A stretch of DNA of 30,636 bases from a virus: IMG/VR virus record IMGVR_UViG_3300042890_005395, positions 1 to 30,636 of that record; one strand, written 5' to 3'. A program made the position numbers and the translations under genes. The notes below the pieces were generated by a model. It searched no databases. It worked only from the letters and a program-made list of their open reading frames with translations, and had not been told where the DNA came from. Below, piece after piece: positions 12,662-20,062 of the stretch (the stretch's first letter is position 1; every line of letters begins with the position of its first letter).

Positions 12662-14599
12662 ATGGAATTAGTAAAGTTATTATCCAATATAGTAAAAGAA
12701 AACACCAAAGTTAAAAATAGTTTATTATTAGAATATCCAGAATCAACAATTAAAAGGTTAGTCCTTAAGTTTAGTGGAAGTACAGAAGACACGGTAGATC
12801 AAATTAGACAAACCATTTCTGATTTTGAAAGATTCAAAAATACCTTGGTAGGAGCTGAAAGGGACATCTTCACATATGATTATCAAAAATTAAAGGATCT
12901 TGTAAAGTCTAAAAGTGAAAGTCAAAAATCTAAAAGAACTTTTGATGATGTTTTTAAAACATTCATGGAAAAAAATGCTGGTGCAGACAAAAGACTTACT
13001 AAATTGAATATTAAAAAGTTTTTTGAAATGAAAGCTTTAGATCCAAAAAGATTCAGAAAAGACATTTTGGACATGACATCTATGGAATTGTCATCTTTGG
13101 TTAGACGTGAATTTGAAAATTTCATGAAAGAAAAATTAACAGAAAAGTTAATAAAAGAAAATCCTCAAGAAAATATTGAACAAATAGTCAATAGGGTTGA
13201 TAGATATGTTGCAAACTACACATTAGTCCCTATAAATACAAAACCTGCAGGTATGATGAATTTTGTTGAATTCGAACATGTTGTGGATGTTTTACCAATG
13301 GAAGACGAATATAAAATTCCTGAAATTGATGTTTCTGATGTTGATGTTGTTTTTGAAGACGACAGCATTCTGATATTCAATCCTGATCAAAAACACAAGT
13401 GTATCAATATACGAAAAAAGTTTGCCCCTGATAGAAGATGGTGTACATCTTGGGAAGGGTCATCGAATTATTTTTATAATTATAGGCTTAGACAAAATCT
13501 TACATTATACTATGTTATAAATAAAAATTTAAATGAAAGCGATGTAAATTTTGCGGTTGTTATACTGGTTGATTATGATTGGAGAAAAAATGTACAATTT
13601 AGATTAGCCGATGGTACAAACTCAGGAAAATACGCCGGAGCAACCGTTTTACCTTGGAGTGAAATAACTAAAAAAATACCAAATTTAATCGGTAAAGAAA
13701 AATATTTTGTACCGCATCCATACTCTTCTGAACAACAAAGTATGATGATGAGCTTCGAAAGAAAAAATTTGACATCTACCGACGCAATAAAAGAACTTGG
13801 TTCTGAAGAAAACGTTGAATTATGGTTAGAATTAAGGACTCCTGATTTAACTCAGATCGCTACTGGCCCAATAATTTGGAAAAATTTTACACCTTATTTG
13901 AGACATAAATACATTGGTATGGACGGTAAATTGAATGCTGAAATGTTGAAATTTACTGATAAGGAAAGTAAAGATTACTATCTTACTAAAAAACGTAAAT
14001 CACTTTTGTTAACTGACATTGACAAATTGACAGAGGCGGATGTTTCTTTGATTATGAGTGATGAAATGTCACCATATCATGAAGCACTTATTAATTCATA
14101 TGCAAAACAATTGGCAAAGAAAAATATTGATCTTAGTTATCTACCGATATCATTCCCTAATGATTCCGCAGCTAAATTTGCCACCATGTTTGGTTTAGAC
14201 ACATTGTTTTCTATTTTACCTGAAGATACAAGATTCCTTAATTTGGAAAACAAATCAGACAAACAGGAACCATTTGACGTACCCGCAAACATATCAAGAT
14301 TCAAAAATTTGAAAACATTTGTTGCTGACAATATTATCAAAAGTTTACCTGAATCAATTGGTGAATGTAAAATGTTGTCTTTCCTAAATGTCACAGGAAA
14401 TAAAGAATTAAAAACTTTACCAAAGTCACTAGCAACTTTGTATTGTCTCAACTTTATTTCAGTTATGGATTCTGGCATTGATATTGATAACCTACCAAAG
14501 GAGCTATTCAAACACATGATACCTACTGAAGATTTTTTCATAGTCAATTTCCCTGAAGAGCTCAAAGTTAAAAGAGGTTGTAAATCTAACGAAGACTAA
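12662..14599 (+). CDS. Large protein with a WC-signature domain and C-terminal leucine-rich repeats
   Basis: A 645-residue soluble protein. Residues 1-200 are charged helices. At about 228-355 there is a domain with EDDSILIFNPDQ, then RRWCTSW (W260-C261), FYNYRL, LYYVINK and NFAVVILVDY. The same signature occurs in the truncated gene at 29966. From about 535 the sequence turns into leucine-rich repeats (FKNLKTFVADNIIKSLPESI, then FLNVTGNKELKTLPKSL and a third unit), which usually form a protein-binding curved sheet. I know unnamed phage proteins with similar WC strings but no function. A modular binder is the safest reading. It has its own putative promoter, and a small gene follows 4 nt later. 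Confidence 0.88.
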   Translation: MELVKLLSNIVKENTKVKNSLLLEYPESTIKRLVLKFSGSTEDTVDQIRQTISDFERFKNTLVGAERDIFTYDYQKLKDLVKSKSESQKSKRTFDDVFKTFMEKNAGADKRLTKLNIKKFFEMKALDPKRFRKDILDMTSMELSSLVRREFENFMKEKLTEKLIKENPQENIEQIVNRVDRYVANYTLVPINTKPAGMMNFVEFEHVVDVLPMEDEYKIPEIDVSDVDVVFEDDSILIFNPDQKHKCINIRKKFAPDRRWCTSWEGSSNYFYNYRLRQNLTLYYVINKNLNESDVNFAVVILVDYDWRKNVQFRLADGTNSGKYAGATVLPWSEITKKIPNLIGKEKYFVPHPYSSEQQSMMMSFERKNLTSTDAIKELGSEENVELWLELRTPDLTQIATGPIIWKNFTPYLRHKYIGMDGKLNAEMLKFTDKESKDYYLTKKRKSLLLTDIDKLTEADVSLIMSDEMSPYHEALINSYAKQLAKKNIDLSYLPISFPNDSAAKFATMFGLDTLFSILPEDTRFLNLENKSDKQEPFDVPANISRFKNLKTFVADNIIKSLPESIGECKMLSFLNVTGNKELKTLPKSLATLYCLNFISVMDSGIDIDNLPKELFKHMIPTEDFFIVNFPEELKVKRGCKSNED

Positions 14600-14603
14600 T
14601 TAT

Positions 14604-14900
14604 ATGACTAATGTTGATATTGAAGTTTACATAAGTAATCTAATCAATTTTTTTGAAAAGAATCCTAATGATTTAATGGTTCTGATAGGTAATTTACAAA
14701 AAGAAGATTTTTATAAAAAACTTAAAGAAAAATCAATACAAAATTTTGATAACGGTATTGATTATATACTATCAAAAGACCAAATAGTTGAAATTGTAAT
14801 CGAACTCAAGTTACCTGAACTTGTAGAAACTTCTAATCCAAAAGAAGTAATTGAAGGGTACATCCAAAAAACAAAGTTTGGTAATATAATTTTGAATTAA
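14604..14900 (+). CDS. Unknown small acidic helical protein
   Basis: A 98-residue protein starting MTNVDIEVYISNLINFFEKN. It appears all-helical with strings NPNDLMVLIGNLQKEDFY and LSKDQIVEIVIELKLPELVE, and no catalytic or metal motif. It follows the large LRR protein by 4 nt and shares its operon. A host-type promoter for the next gene begins right after its stop. No family is recognised. Confidence 0.8.
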   Translation: MTNVDIEVYISNLINFFEKNPNDLMVLIGNLQKEDFYKKLKEKSIQNFDNGIDYILSKDQIVEIVIELKLPELVETSNPKEVIEGYIQKTKFGNIILN

Positions 14901-14902
14901 AA

Positions 14903-14933
14903 TTTGTTTTTATTGAAAAAACGTTTATCTTTG
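14903..14933 (+). promoter_or_regulatory. Host-type (Bacteroidota sigma-A) promoter for the DUF932 gene
   Basis: TTTG (14903-14906), 19 nt, then TATCTTTG (14926-14933). Both boxes match the Bacteroidota consensus. The leader to the ATG at 14956 is A-rich. This predicts expression by unmodified host polymerase, that is, early in infection. Confidence 0.85.
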
Positions 14934-14955
14934 TTCAATAATTAAAAACAAATAT

Positions 14956-15711
14956 ATGATCTACACTCCTGAACTTATTAAATCCCAAGCACCTTCAGTA
15001 TTCGCAACTTCAGCATCTCCAAAGATGACTAACAAGTACACTTTTGTACCAACTGATCAAGTTTTAGAATTTTTTGATCGCGAAGGTTGGCAAATAGCAT
15101 CTGTTAAACAAACAGGTAAGGGAATACATTCATTACACGAAATCAGATTCCGTAACAGCGAACTTCCCAAAGTTGGTGATACATTAGTTGAAGCAATTGT
15201 CAAAAATTCACACAACGGTACTTCTGCTTTTTCTTTGAGTGCTGGACTATTCAGATTAGTTTGTTCAAACGGATTGACGGTACCAACAGCAGTGGCGGAT
15301 AGATTTACTATGAGACACAATCATTTTCAACTTGACGATGTTAAAGAACTGGCAGATCAATTTTCTAAAAAATTACCATTGATTGAACAATCGGTAGGAA
15401 GAATGATGGAACGTGAAATGTCAACTGATGAAAAAATTAGTTTTGTTCGTGAATCTGCTAAAATCAGATTTAACGCTGAAAAAACATTGAACGATATGGA
15501 AATTATGGGTCTTCTAACACCTAATCGGAAAGAAGATGAAGGAGATGACCTTTGGAAAGTTTTTAACACAGTACAAGAAAAATTTATTCGTGGTGGTGTT
15601 CAGGTATCAAACCAAAGGGGTAGGGTTTCTAAGATGAGAAAAATTGATAGTATTATCGCACAAAATAGTATCAATACGAAACTTTGGGAGTTGGCCGAAG
15701 AAATGATCTAA
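14956..15711 (+). CDS. DUF932 family phage/plasmid-like protein
   Basis: A 251-residue protein of the DUF932 family (phage/plasmid-like proteins often found next to replication or anti-restriction genes). Recognisable parts are KYTFVPTDQVLEFFDREGW near the N-terminus, a basic loop (SLHEIRFRNSELP), FSLSAGLFRLVCSNGL in the middle with the conserved Cys-Ser-Asn-Gly, and a helical C-terminus. The biochemical activity of DUF932 is not known to me. It stands as a one-gene unit between a perfect host-type promoter and a very strong terminator, which implies early, independent and probably abundant expression. A role against host defence or in takeover is plausible from that timing but not shown. Confidence 0.9.
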   Translation: MIYTPELIKSQAPSVFATSASPKMTNKYTFVPTDQVLEFFDREGWQIASVKQTGKGIHSLHEIRFRNSELPKVGDTLVEAIVKNSHNGTSAFSLSAGLFRLVCSNGLTVPTAVADRFTMRHNHFQLDDVKELADQFSKKLPLIEQSVGRMMEREMSTDEKISFVRESAKIRFNAEKTLNDMEIMGLLTPNRKEDEGDDLWKVFNTVQEKFIRGGVQVSNQRGRVSKMRKIDSIIAQNSINTKLWELAEEMI

Positions 15712-15750
15712 AAATAAAGTGGTGACTTTTTCACCACTTTATTTATTTTT
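15712..15750 (+). terminator. Strong terminator after the DUF932 gene
   Basis: A perfect 14-bp stem AAATAAAGTGGTGA / TCACCACTTTATTT (15712-15725 with 15731-15744), loop CTTTT, followed by a T-rich tract. The 3' arm also contains TTATTTAT (15739-15746), a near match to the phage octamer 9 nt before the next ATG. Confidence 0.92.
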
Positions 15751-15755
15751 ATATT

Positions 15756-16097
15756 ATGACAAATACTAAAGAACTTTTTGATAAAGAAACTGAGTTTCTA
15801 AAATCTATTTATGATAGGGAAGGAAAAATATTATCAAAAAACAGAATCCAAGGTCAATTAAATGTCACACCCGAAATTCTTTTAGAAAAAAACTATAAAC
15901 CAGAATATCTTAATATGTACACTTATGAAAATGGTGTTTCTTTTATAGATGCAATTTTTCGTAACAAGTCTGACATTTTCATATATTTATCTAAAAAGAT
16001 AGCTGTAGACTCGGGATATCAAATAATGATTTATTTTGAACCAGAAAAACTAGAAGAAACTAAATTCTTTGTAAAAAACTTAATAAAATTAAAATAA
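15756..16097 (+). CDS. Unknown small protein
   Basis: A 113-residue protein starting MTNTKELFDKETEFLKSIYD. It is mixed helix and strand with a basic middle (SKNRIQGQLNVTPEI) and an aromatic stretch (YKPEYLNMYTYENGVSFIDA), ending in a Lys-rich helix. No family is recognised. It follows the DUF932 terminator and precedes thioredoxin by 7 nt, so it probably leads the small redox operon. Confidence 0.78.
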   Translation: MTNTKELFDKETEFLKSIYDREGKILSKNRIQGQLNVTPEILLEKNYKPEYLNMYTYENGVSFIDAIFRNKSDIFIYLSKKIAVDSGYQIMIYFEPEKLEETKFFVKNLIKLK

Positions 16098-16104
16098 TAA
16101 AAAA

Positions 16105-16419
16105 ATGGAAATTACCGCAACTGAACTTAAAGAAAAAATAGAATCAGGTAAAAAAATTATTGTTGAATTTTGGGCTGAATGGTGTGGTCCCTGTAAAATG
16201 ATGAAACCTAGATTTGAAAAAGTATCAAATGAAAATGAAACTGACGTGGAAATGTACACCATGAATGTTGATCAAAATAAAGACATAAGTGTTTCACTTG
16301 GCATTAGAAGTATCCCCACAGTTAAAATTATTAATGGTGGTAAAGTTGTTGAAACAAAAGTTGGGGTTTTAGAAGAAGGGGACATTAAAAATTTAGTTAA
16401 AGAATTATTATTGAATTGA
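16105..16419 (+). CDS. Thioredoxin
   Basis: A 104-residue thioredoxin of normal length. The active site is WCGPCK with C27 and C30, in the expected IIVEFWAEWCGPC strand-helix context, and the cis-proline is P71 (IRSIPTVKII). It is cytoplasmic (no signal) and would reduce protein disulfides with host thioredoxin reductase. In phages it can also serve ribonucleotide reductase or act as a polymerase processivity partner; neither partner is in the window. It is part of a compact thioredoxin-lipoprotein-glutaredoxin group. Confidence 0.96.
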   Translation: MEITATELKEKIESGKKIIVEFWAEWCGPCKMMKPRFEKVSNENETDVEMYTMNVDQNKDISVSLGIRSIPTVKIINGGKVVETKVGVLEEGDIKNLVKELLLN

Positions 16420-16420
16420 T

Positions 16421-16573
16421 ATGATTAAAGTAGTCTTAACATTTTTTATTTTACTATTTTTGTTTTCATGTAAAACCAGTAAAAGTAGTTGCGATGCTTA
16501 TGGAAGCAATGATGATCATAAAAGAATTTACAAATATGAAAATTCATCTAAAATAATACAAAACAGTAAGTAA
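16421..16573 (+). CDS. Small predicted lipoprotein between two redox genes
   Basis: A 50-residue protein. Its N-terminus, MIKVVLTFFILLFLFSCKTS, is a hydrophobic signal ending in a lipobox-like FLFSC. The mature part would be about 34 residues with a second Cys (SSCDAYGSNDD) and a charged tail ending QNSK. It starts 1 nt after the thioredoxin stop and its stop overlaps the glutaredoxin ATG (TAATG), so the three genes are translationally linked. It could be an outer- or inner-membrane surface lipoprotein, for example for superinfection immunity. The Bacteroidota export signal S-D-D-E is not obvious after the Cys. Confidence 0.75.
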   Translation: MIKVVLTFFILLFLFSCKTSKSSCDAYGSNDDHKRIYKYENSSKIIQNSK

Positions 16574-16860
16574 TGGATAAGTTGGTTGTAGTTTACAGTA
16601 TGGTTGGTTGTCCTTTTTGTACAGAGTTAAAAGAAATGTTAGACAAGGAAGATCTAAATTACGTTGATAGAGATATTGACAAATATAAAGATGAATATGA
16701 TATTTTTGTTGAAATTACTGAAAACGAATATGTACCGGCATTTATGACCATTTTAGATCCTGATTCAGAAAGACCAAAAACAAAACTATATGCTCCTGAC
16801 AGAGATTTTGATGACTTAGAAGAAGGTCTTAAAATAATCAAAAACTTTTATGAAGAATAA
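16573..16860 (+). CDS. Glutaredoxin-like protein
   Basis: A 95-residue glutaredoxin-fold protein with a C13-P-F-C16 active site (MVGCPFCTELKEML) and the cis-proline segment EYVPAFM (V54-P55). The typical glutaredoxin GG near the C-terminus is replaced by an acidic stretch (YAPDRDFDDLEEG), so the glutathione contact may differ. A role as electron donor for ribonucleotide reductase is common for phage glutaredoxins, but no reductase is present here. Last gene of the redox group; a bidirectional terminator follows directly. Confidence 0.9.
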   Translation: MDKLVVVYSMVGCPFCTELKEMLDKEDLNYVDRDIDKYKDEYDIFVEITENEYVPAFMTILDPDSERPKTKLYAPDRDFDDLEEGLKIIKNFYEE

Positions 16861-16892
16861 AAAAAACCACCTATAAACGGTGGTTTTTTTTT
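16861..16892. terminator. Bidirectional terminator between convergent genes
   Basis: AAAAAACCACC (16861-16871) pairs perfectly with GGTGGTTTTTT (16879-16889) around a 7-nt loop. T tracts occur on both strands, fitting the glutaredoxin operon on the plus strand and the minus-strand gene that ends at 16891. Confidence 0.92.
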
Positions 16893-17586
16893 AAATTAAT
16901 ATTACGTGTTCTAACATATCTTGAATCAAGTATGGTTTTTCTTTGTTTTGAGTTAACAGATCCTCAAACAAATTATAATTATTAATTCTTTCGTTAAATT
17001 TATCTAAATCAAAATCGAATACATCTAAAATCAAAGATTTGATTTTTTCTTTGGGTATATTTGAATTTGAAATTATGTCAATATCAAAGTCTTCATCACT
17101 ATTAAGTTTTTTGGTAAAATAAAATTCCAAATTATTTACACCTAACAAATTATACATGTGGTTAAACATATAGTTTGAATAATAAACTATAGACCGACCA
17201 CAATTCAAACTATGTCCATAAGGAAATTCAGACACTGTAAATAGATTTGTCACAGGTTCAGACTTACTTGTGAAAACATTTTTATCTAAAGAAATCCAAA
17301 CATCTTCCAAAACATCAAAATCTGATCCATACGAAAGTAAATCAATAATATTCATATGGTCTACGTTTGCATCTTCTAATTCGGACGAATATTCTTTGAA
17401 GAATTCTTCTTTTATTTTTTGTAAATCCAAGATATCTTTGCTTGAACTTTTACCCGAAACAACAACAAAATTTATGCAATCACATACTTGAATTATACTT
17501 TTTTCTGACTTGTTAATTTTTGATAAAATGTAGTCAGAAAATAAATTTACAATAAATCTTTTTGTTTTTTTATTTATTAATCTCAT
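16891..17586 (-). CDS. Unknown minus-strand protein; faint S-adenosylmethionine synthetase N-domain resemblance
   Basis: A 231-residue protein with a basic start (MRLINKKTKRFIVNLFSDY). Residues about 32-60 read VCDCINFVVVSGKSSSKDIL, followed by DLQKIKEEF. This resembles the first domain of S-adenosylmethionine synthetase (a valine strand, then G-x-x-[ST]-[ST], then D-[IL]-x-x-I), but the catalytic signatures of that enzyme are not visible, so it is at best a distant or partial relative. A later segment has CGRSIVYYSNYMFNHMYNLL, and the C-terminus is acidic. It is the last gene of a minus-strand run and ends at a bidirectional terminator. Function should be treated as unknown. Confidence 0.8.
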   Translation of the reverse strand: MRLINKKTKRFIVNLFSDYILSKINKSEKSIIQVCDCINFVVVSGKSSSKDILDLQKIKEEFFKEYSSELEDANVDHMNIIDLLSYGSDFDVLEDVWISLDKNVFTSKSEPVTNLFTVSEFPYGHSLNCGRSIVYYSNYMFNHMYNLLGVNNLEFYFTKKLNSDEDFDIDIISNSNIPKEKIKSLILDVFDFDLDKFNERINNYNLFEDLLTQNKEKPYLIQDMLEHVILI

Positions 17587-17627
17587 AATATATTTTTTTA
17601 CAATTGATATGAGATTTATTTGATATT

Positions 17628-17635
17628 ATAAATAG
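17628..17635 (-). promoter_or_regulatory. CTATTTAT octamer, minus strand
   Basis: On the minus strand CTATTTAT (17635 to 17628) is followed by AATATC. It lies in the gap between the upstream gene's stop and the ATG at 17586, but 41 nt from the ATG, farther than the other sites, so it is a weaker candidate. Confidence 0.35.
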
Positions 17636-18631
17636 TTAATAGACGTAATCTAAAAATGCATCATTAAGGTATTGTTTAACTCTATAAGAATCGGAATATT
17701 CTGAAGTTCTAAAACTTAAAAAATCACCACAATATTCAAAGTATCTAGTTAACATATCTAAATAAGATCTTTCGTCATATATATTATACTCATAATCACT
17801 CATACAATTAAAATAATCATATAGATCTGACTTTAAATTTTTAATTTTACACAATAAGTATTGTTTTTTATTTTCGTCTTGATCCCACTTAAATTCTGTA
17901 TCAATTAAACTTCTTAGTTCATTTTTAATATCTTCATATACCTCATCGTTCCAAGCTTCGTTATATGCCATATTATGTAAACTTCTTAGATTACTTCGTA
18001 ATTCGTCTAAATAACCAGAATTAATTAGTTCATTGAAAACTTTACGATCCGATAAAACATAGTTTATATTGTTATAATTGATAGTAACATAACCTTCTTC
18101 ATTTGAGTTTTCAGAGAAAAAATTTCCACCAAACTCATCAGAATCCATATTTTGATTCTTTAAATCTCTAAGTATTATTTCCTTTAACTCATTTAAATTT
18201 TTTTCATTTAGTTCTTCTACAACATCATCATAATAATTATAAATTGTATCAGAAAACATCTCGAACCAATCTTCATCTAAAATTCCATTTGCAATTTCTC
18301 TATTTGAAATATTTCTATAATCACTATCATCAAACAAAACGGATAACTCAACTAATTTGTTTAATTTAAGGTAATAGTCACCCCCAATTTTTTTAACATC
18401 CCCAAGAAGAGGTAAAAAATACTCAACACCATATTCTTTTAGAAGACTAATACAAAGTTGGTTAAGAAAACTATTATCATCTGACTCCCGATAAACGGAG
18501 TATAAATCAACTTTATTCAATTTACCAATACCTTTTATGTATGAAATGAATCTTTCTACCGACTTAAATATAGGCTCAATCCTTTCCCACTTACCGGTAT
18601 TGAAAGTATCTATTAATTCATTAGTTGTCAT
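17636..18631 (-). CDS. Unknown acidic protein, paralogue of its upstream neighbour
   Basis: A 331-residue acidic, Tyr/Asn/Asp-rich protein starting MTTNELIDTFNTGKWERIEP. It shares with the neighbour at 18628 a similar N-terminus (FKSVERFISYI against FKSTRNFLSFL), a middle segment (VFNELINSGYLDELRSNLRS against AFNELCNKDLDELGSNLTS, both followed by helices rich in A, N and E) and the same ending (SFRTSEYSDSYRV against DFRVPEYPDWNRT, then L-x-x-x-F-x-D-Y-V). The two are therefore diverged tandem duplicates. The start overlaps the upstream stop by 4 nt. No enzyme motif is visible. Very acidic proteins of this sort in phages are sometimes DNA mimics, but the Lys content here makes that doubtful. 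Confidence 0.85.
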   Translation of the reverse strand: MTTNELIDTFNTGKWERIEPIFKSVERFISYIKGIGKLNKVDLYSVYRESDDNSFLNQLCISLLKEYGVEYFLPLLGDVKKIGGDYYLKLNKLVELSVLFDDSDYRNISNREIANGILDEDWFEMFSDTIYNYYDDVVEELNEKNLNELKEIILRDLKNQNMDSDEFGGNFFSENSNEEGYVTINYNNINYVLSDRKVFNELINSGYLDELRSNLRSLHNMAYNEAWNDEVYEDIKNELRSLIDTEFKWDQDENKKQYLLCKIKNLKSDLYDYFNCMSDYEYNIYDERSYLDMLTRYFEYCGDFLSFRTSEYSDSYRVKQYLNDAFLDYVY

Positions 18632-19770
18632 ACGTAATCATAAAACAGTTCATTTATATTTTTTCTTGTTCTATTCCAGTCAGGATATTCAGGGACTCTA
18701 AAATCAATACATTCAATATCATCATTATTAATCATAGCAACCATCAATTCAGTTAAACCACCATAATATTCTAAAAAAGAATCACTATACGCACTTCCTT
18801 TATAATTTTCTAAAAATGTTTCAACTAAATTTCTAAAGTTTCTAATTTTAATATAACTGTCATATCTAGTCACTTTACTACCATCGCTCTTTGTAACTTC
18901 TCTTGGTACCTCATCGATTCTTCCTTCAAAGTACTCATCTAAACCACCATAAACTAAGTCATATATTTCATCTTCATATGCACTATTTTCTGCTTGCCAA
19001 TATAAACTTGTTAAATTAGATCCTAATTCATCTAAATCTTTATTACATAATTCATTAAATGCTGCTTCATCGTTAATTAATCCATTCAAATCTTCAGCTC
19101 TTATTCTAAAATAACCTTCAGTTCCTTGTTCTTCAGAAAGTTCAGAGAAAAAATCAGAATCATAATCTTCTAAAGACAATTCTTTATCCCCAATTTCTTT
19201 GAAAATAAAATCTATAAGTGTTGTAATATTTGCATCATCAAGTTCATCAACAACTTGGTGTGGTTTTACGCTGTCATCAAAATACCAATCATGTCCTAAA
19301 CCATCTTCACTTAAAATGAGTTTTGCAACATATCTTGCACTTTCACCTCTTTGTGAACCACAAAAAAGTATTTCCAATTCTTCTCTATCTCTTAAATGAA
19401 GATAAAATCCATCTTGTCTAATATTTACGTCACTTAATAGATTTTTTGTAATAAATTCCATGGCGTCTTCATAGTTAGTATCAATGTAATATAATAATAA
19501 TTGATTTTTTGTTGATTCGTCAATTTCATCGTATAAACGCGAAAAGTCATCAAAGTCAATTAAGTTATTTTCAATTAGAAAGTCAAATAAGGTTGAATCA
19601 TGATCGAATTCATTACCAGATATAGTAGTTGGGTCTATGTAATCTACTTTATTATTTTTAATTAAAAATGATAAAAAATTACGTGTAGATTTGAAAACTT
19701 TCATCAGTTTAACATAATCTGTTTCATCCCCACTACGATACCATTCTATAAAAGTGTTAAGATCTGCCAT
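18628..19770 (-). CDS. Unknown acidic protein, first of two tandem paralogues
   Basis: A 380-residue acidic protein starting MADLNTFIEWYRSGDETDYV. It is about 50 residues longer than its paralogue downstream, mainly through insertions near residues 75-110 and 270-290. Visible strings are FYLHLRDREELEILFCGSQR, YDSDFFSELSEEQGTEGYFR and the shared C-terminal FRVPEYPDWNRT with NELFYDYV. There is no signal peptide, membrane helix or known catalytic motif. A GTATTTAT octamer lies 5 nt before its ATG and a terminator lies just upstream of that, so it begins a new minus-strand operon of three genes. Confidence 0.85.
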   Translation of the reverse strand: MADLNTFIEWYRSGDETDYVKLMKVFKSTRNFLSFLIKNNKVDYIDPTTISGNEFDHDSTLFDFLIENNLIDFDDFSRLYDEIDESTKNQLLLYYIDTNYEDAMEFITKNLLSDVNIRQDGFYLHLRDREELEILFCGSQRGESARYVAKLILSEDGLGHDWYFDDSVKPHQVVDELDDANITTLIDFIFKEIGDKELSLEDYDSDFFSELSEEQGTEGYFRIRAEDLNGLINDEAAFNELCNKDLDELGSNLTSLYWQAENSAYEDEIYDLVYGGLDEYFEGRIDEVPREVTKSDGSKVTRYDSYIKIRNFRNLVETFLENYKGSAYSDSFLEYYGGLTELMVAMINNDDIECIDFRVPEYPDWNRTRKNINELFYDYV

Positions 19771-19775
19771 ATATC

Positions 19776-19783
19776 ATAAATAC
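19776..19783 (-). promoter_or_regulatory. GTATTTAT octamer, putative phage promoter (minus strand)
   Basis: On the minus strand GTATTTAT is followed by GATAT and the ATG at 19770. It sits directly after the T tract of the upstream terminator, an arrangement also seen at 2182-2225. Confidence 0.5.
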
Positions 19784-19808
19784 AAAAAAGGTGGAAAAAT
19801 TCCACCTT
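19784..19808 (-). terminator. Minus-strand terminator after the 48-residue gene
   Basis: AAGGTGGAA (19788-19796) pairs perfectly with TTCCACCTT (19800-19808) around a 3-nt loop. On the minus strand the stem is followed by a T run. The 12-bp palindrome CTTTGGCCAAAG (19814-19825) lies between it and the stop codon. Confidence 0.85.
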
Positions 19809-19833
19809 AATTTCTTTGGCCAAAGGAATTAAA

Positions 19834-19980
19834 TTACTTTTTATTATAGTATTTTTCAACTATCTTCTTCACCGATTCTTGAACGTTCTGATTTTTTTGG
19901 GCTTGAGCCTGTGGTCTAGCCGCTTGATTTGGTGTTGAAGCCTGTTGGTTCCCTTGTTTGTTTTTACAACCGCATCCCAT
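19834..19980 (-). CDS. Small protein with Cys-rich start, MGCGCK type
   Basis: A 48-residue protein. It opens with MGCGCKNKQGNQQ, continues through a Gln/Ala/Pro-rich linker (QAARPQAQAQKNQNVQE) and ends in a basic helix (SVKKIVEKYYNKK). The CGC at the N-terminus could bind metal or be lipid-modified, and Gly2 would be exposed after Met removal; the function is unknown. The gene is bounded by a GATATTTATAAATA element 31 nt upstream and a terminator downstream, so it forms a single-gene unit. It is too short for length to be evidence, but the bounded unit and clean composition support it. Confidence 0.72.
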   Translation of the reverse strand: MGCGCKNKQGNQQASTPNQAARPQAQAQKNQNVQESVKKIVEKYYNKK

Positions 19981-20011
19981 GGTCAATTGTTTTTATAAGG
20001 TTTATTTATTT

Positions 20012-20019
20012 ATAAATAT
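20012..20019 (-). promoter_or_regulatory. ATATTTAT octamer, putative phage promoter (minus strand)
   Basis: On the minus strand ATATTTAT (20019 to 20012) is followed by AAATA and lies 31 nt before the ATG at 19980. It shares the divergent 82-nt gap with the plus-strand octamer at 20049. Confidence 0.42.
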
Positions 20020-20048
20020 CAACACTAAGACTATTTTGTAAATCACAA

Positions 20049-20056
20049 ATATTTAT
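20049..20056 (+). promoter_or_regulatory. ATATTTAT octamer, putative phage promoter
   Basis: ATATTTAT followed by GATTGT ends 6 nt before the ATG at 20063, so the transcript may be leaderless or nearly so. Confidence 0.5.
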
Positions 20057-20062
20057 GATTGT

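Noticed and set aside
16891-17586. Calling this gene S-adenosylmethionine synthetase
   Set aside because: Only one short segment resembles the first domain; the ATP-binding and catalytic signatures are not visible, so it is left as unknown.
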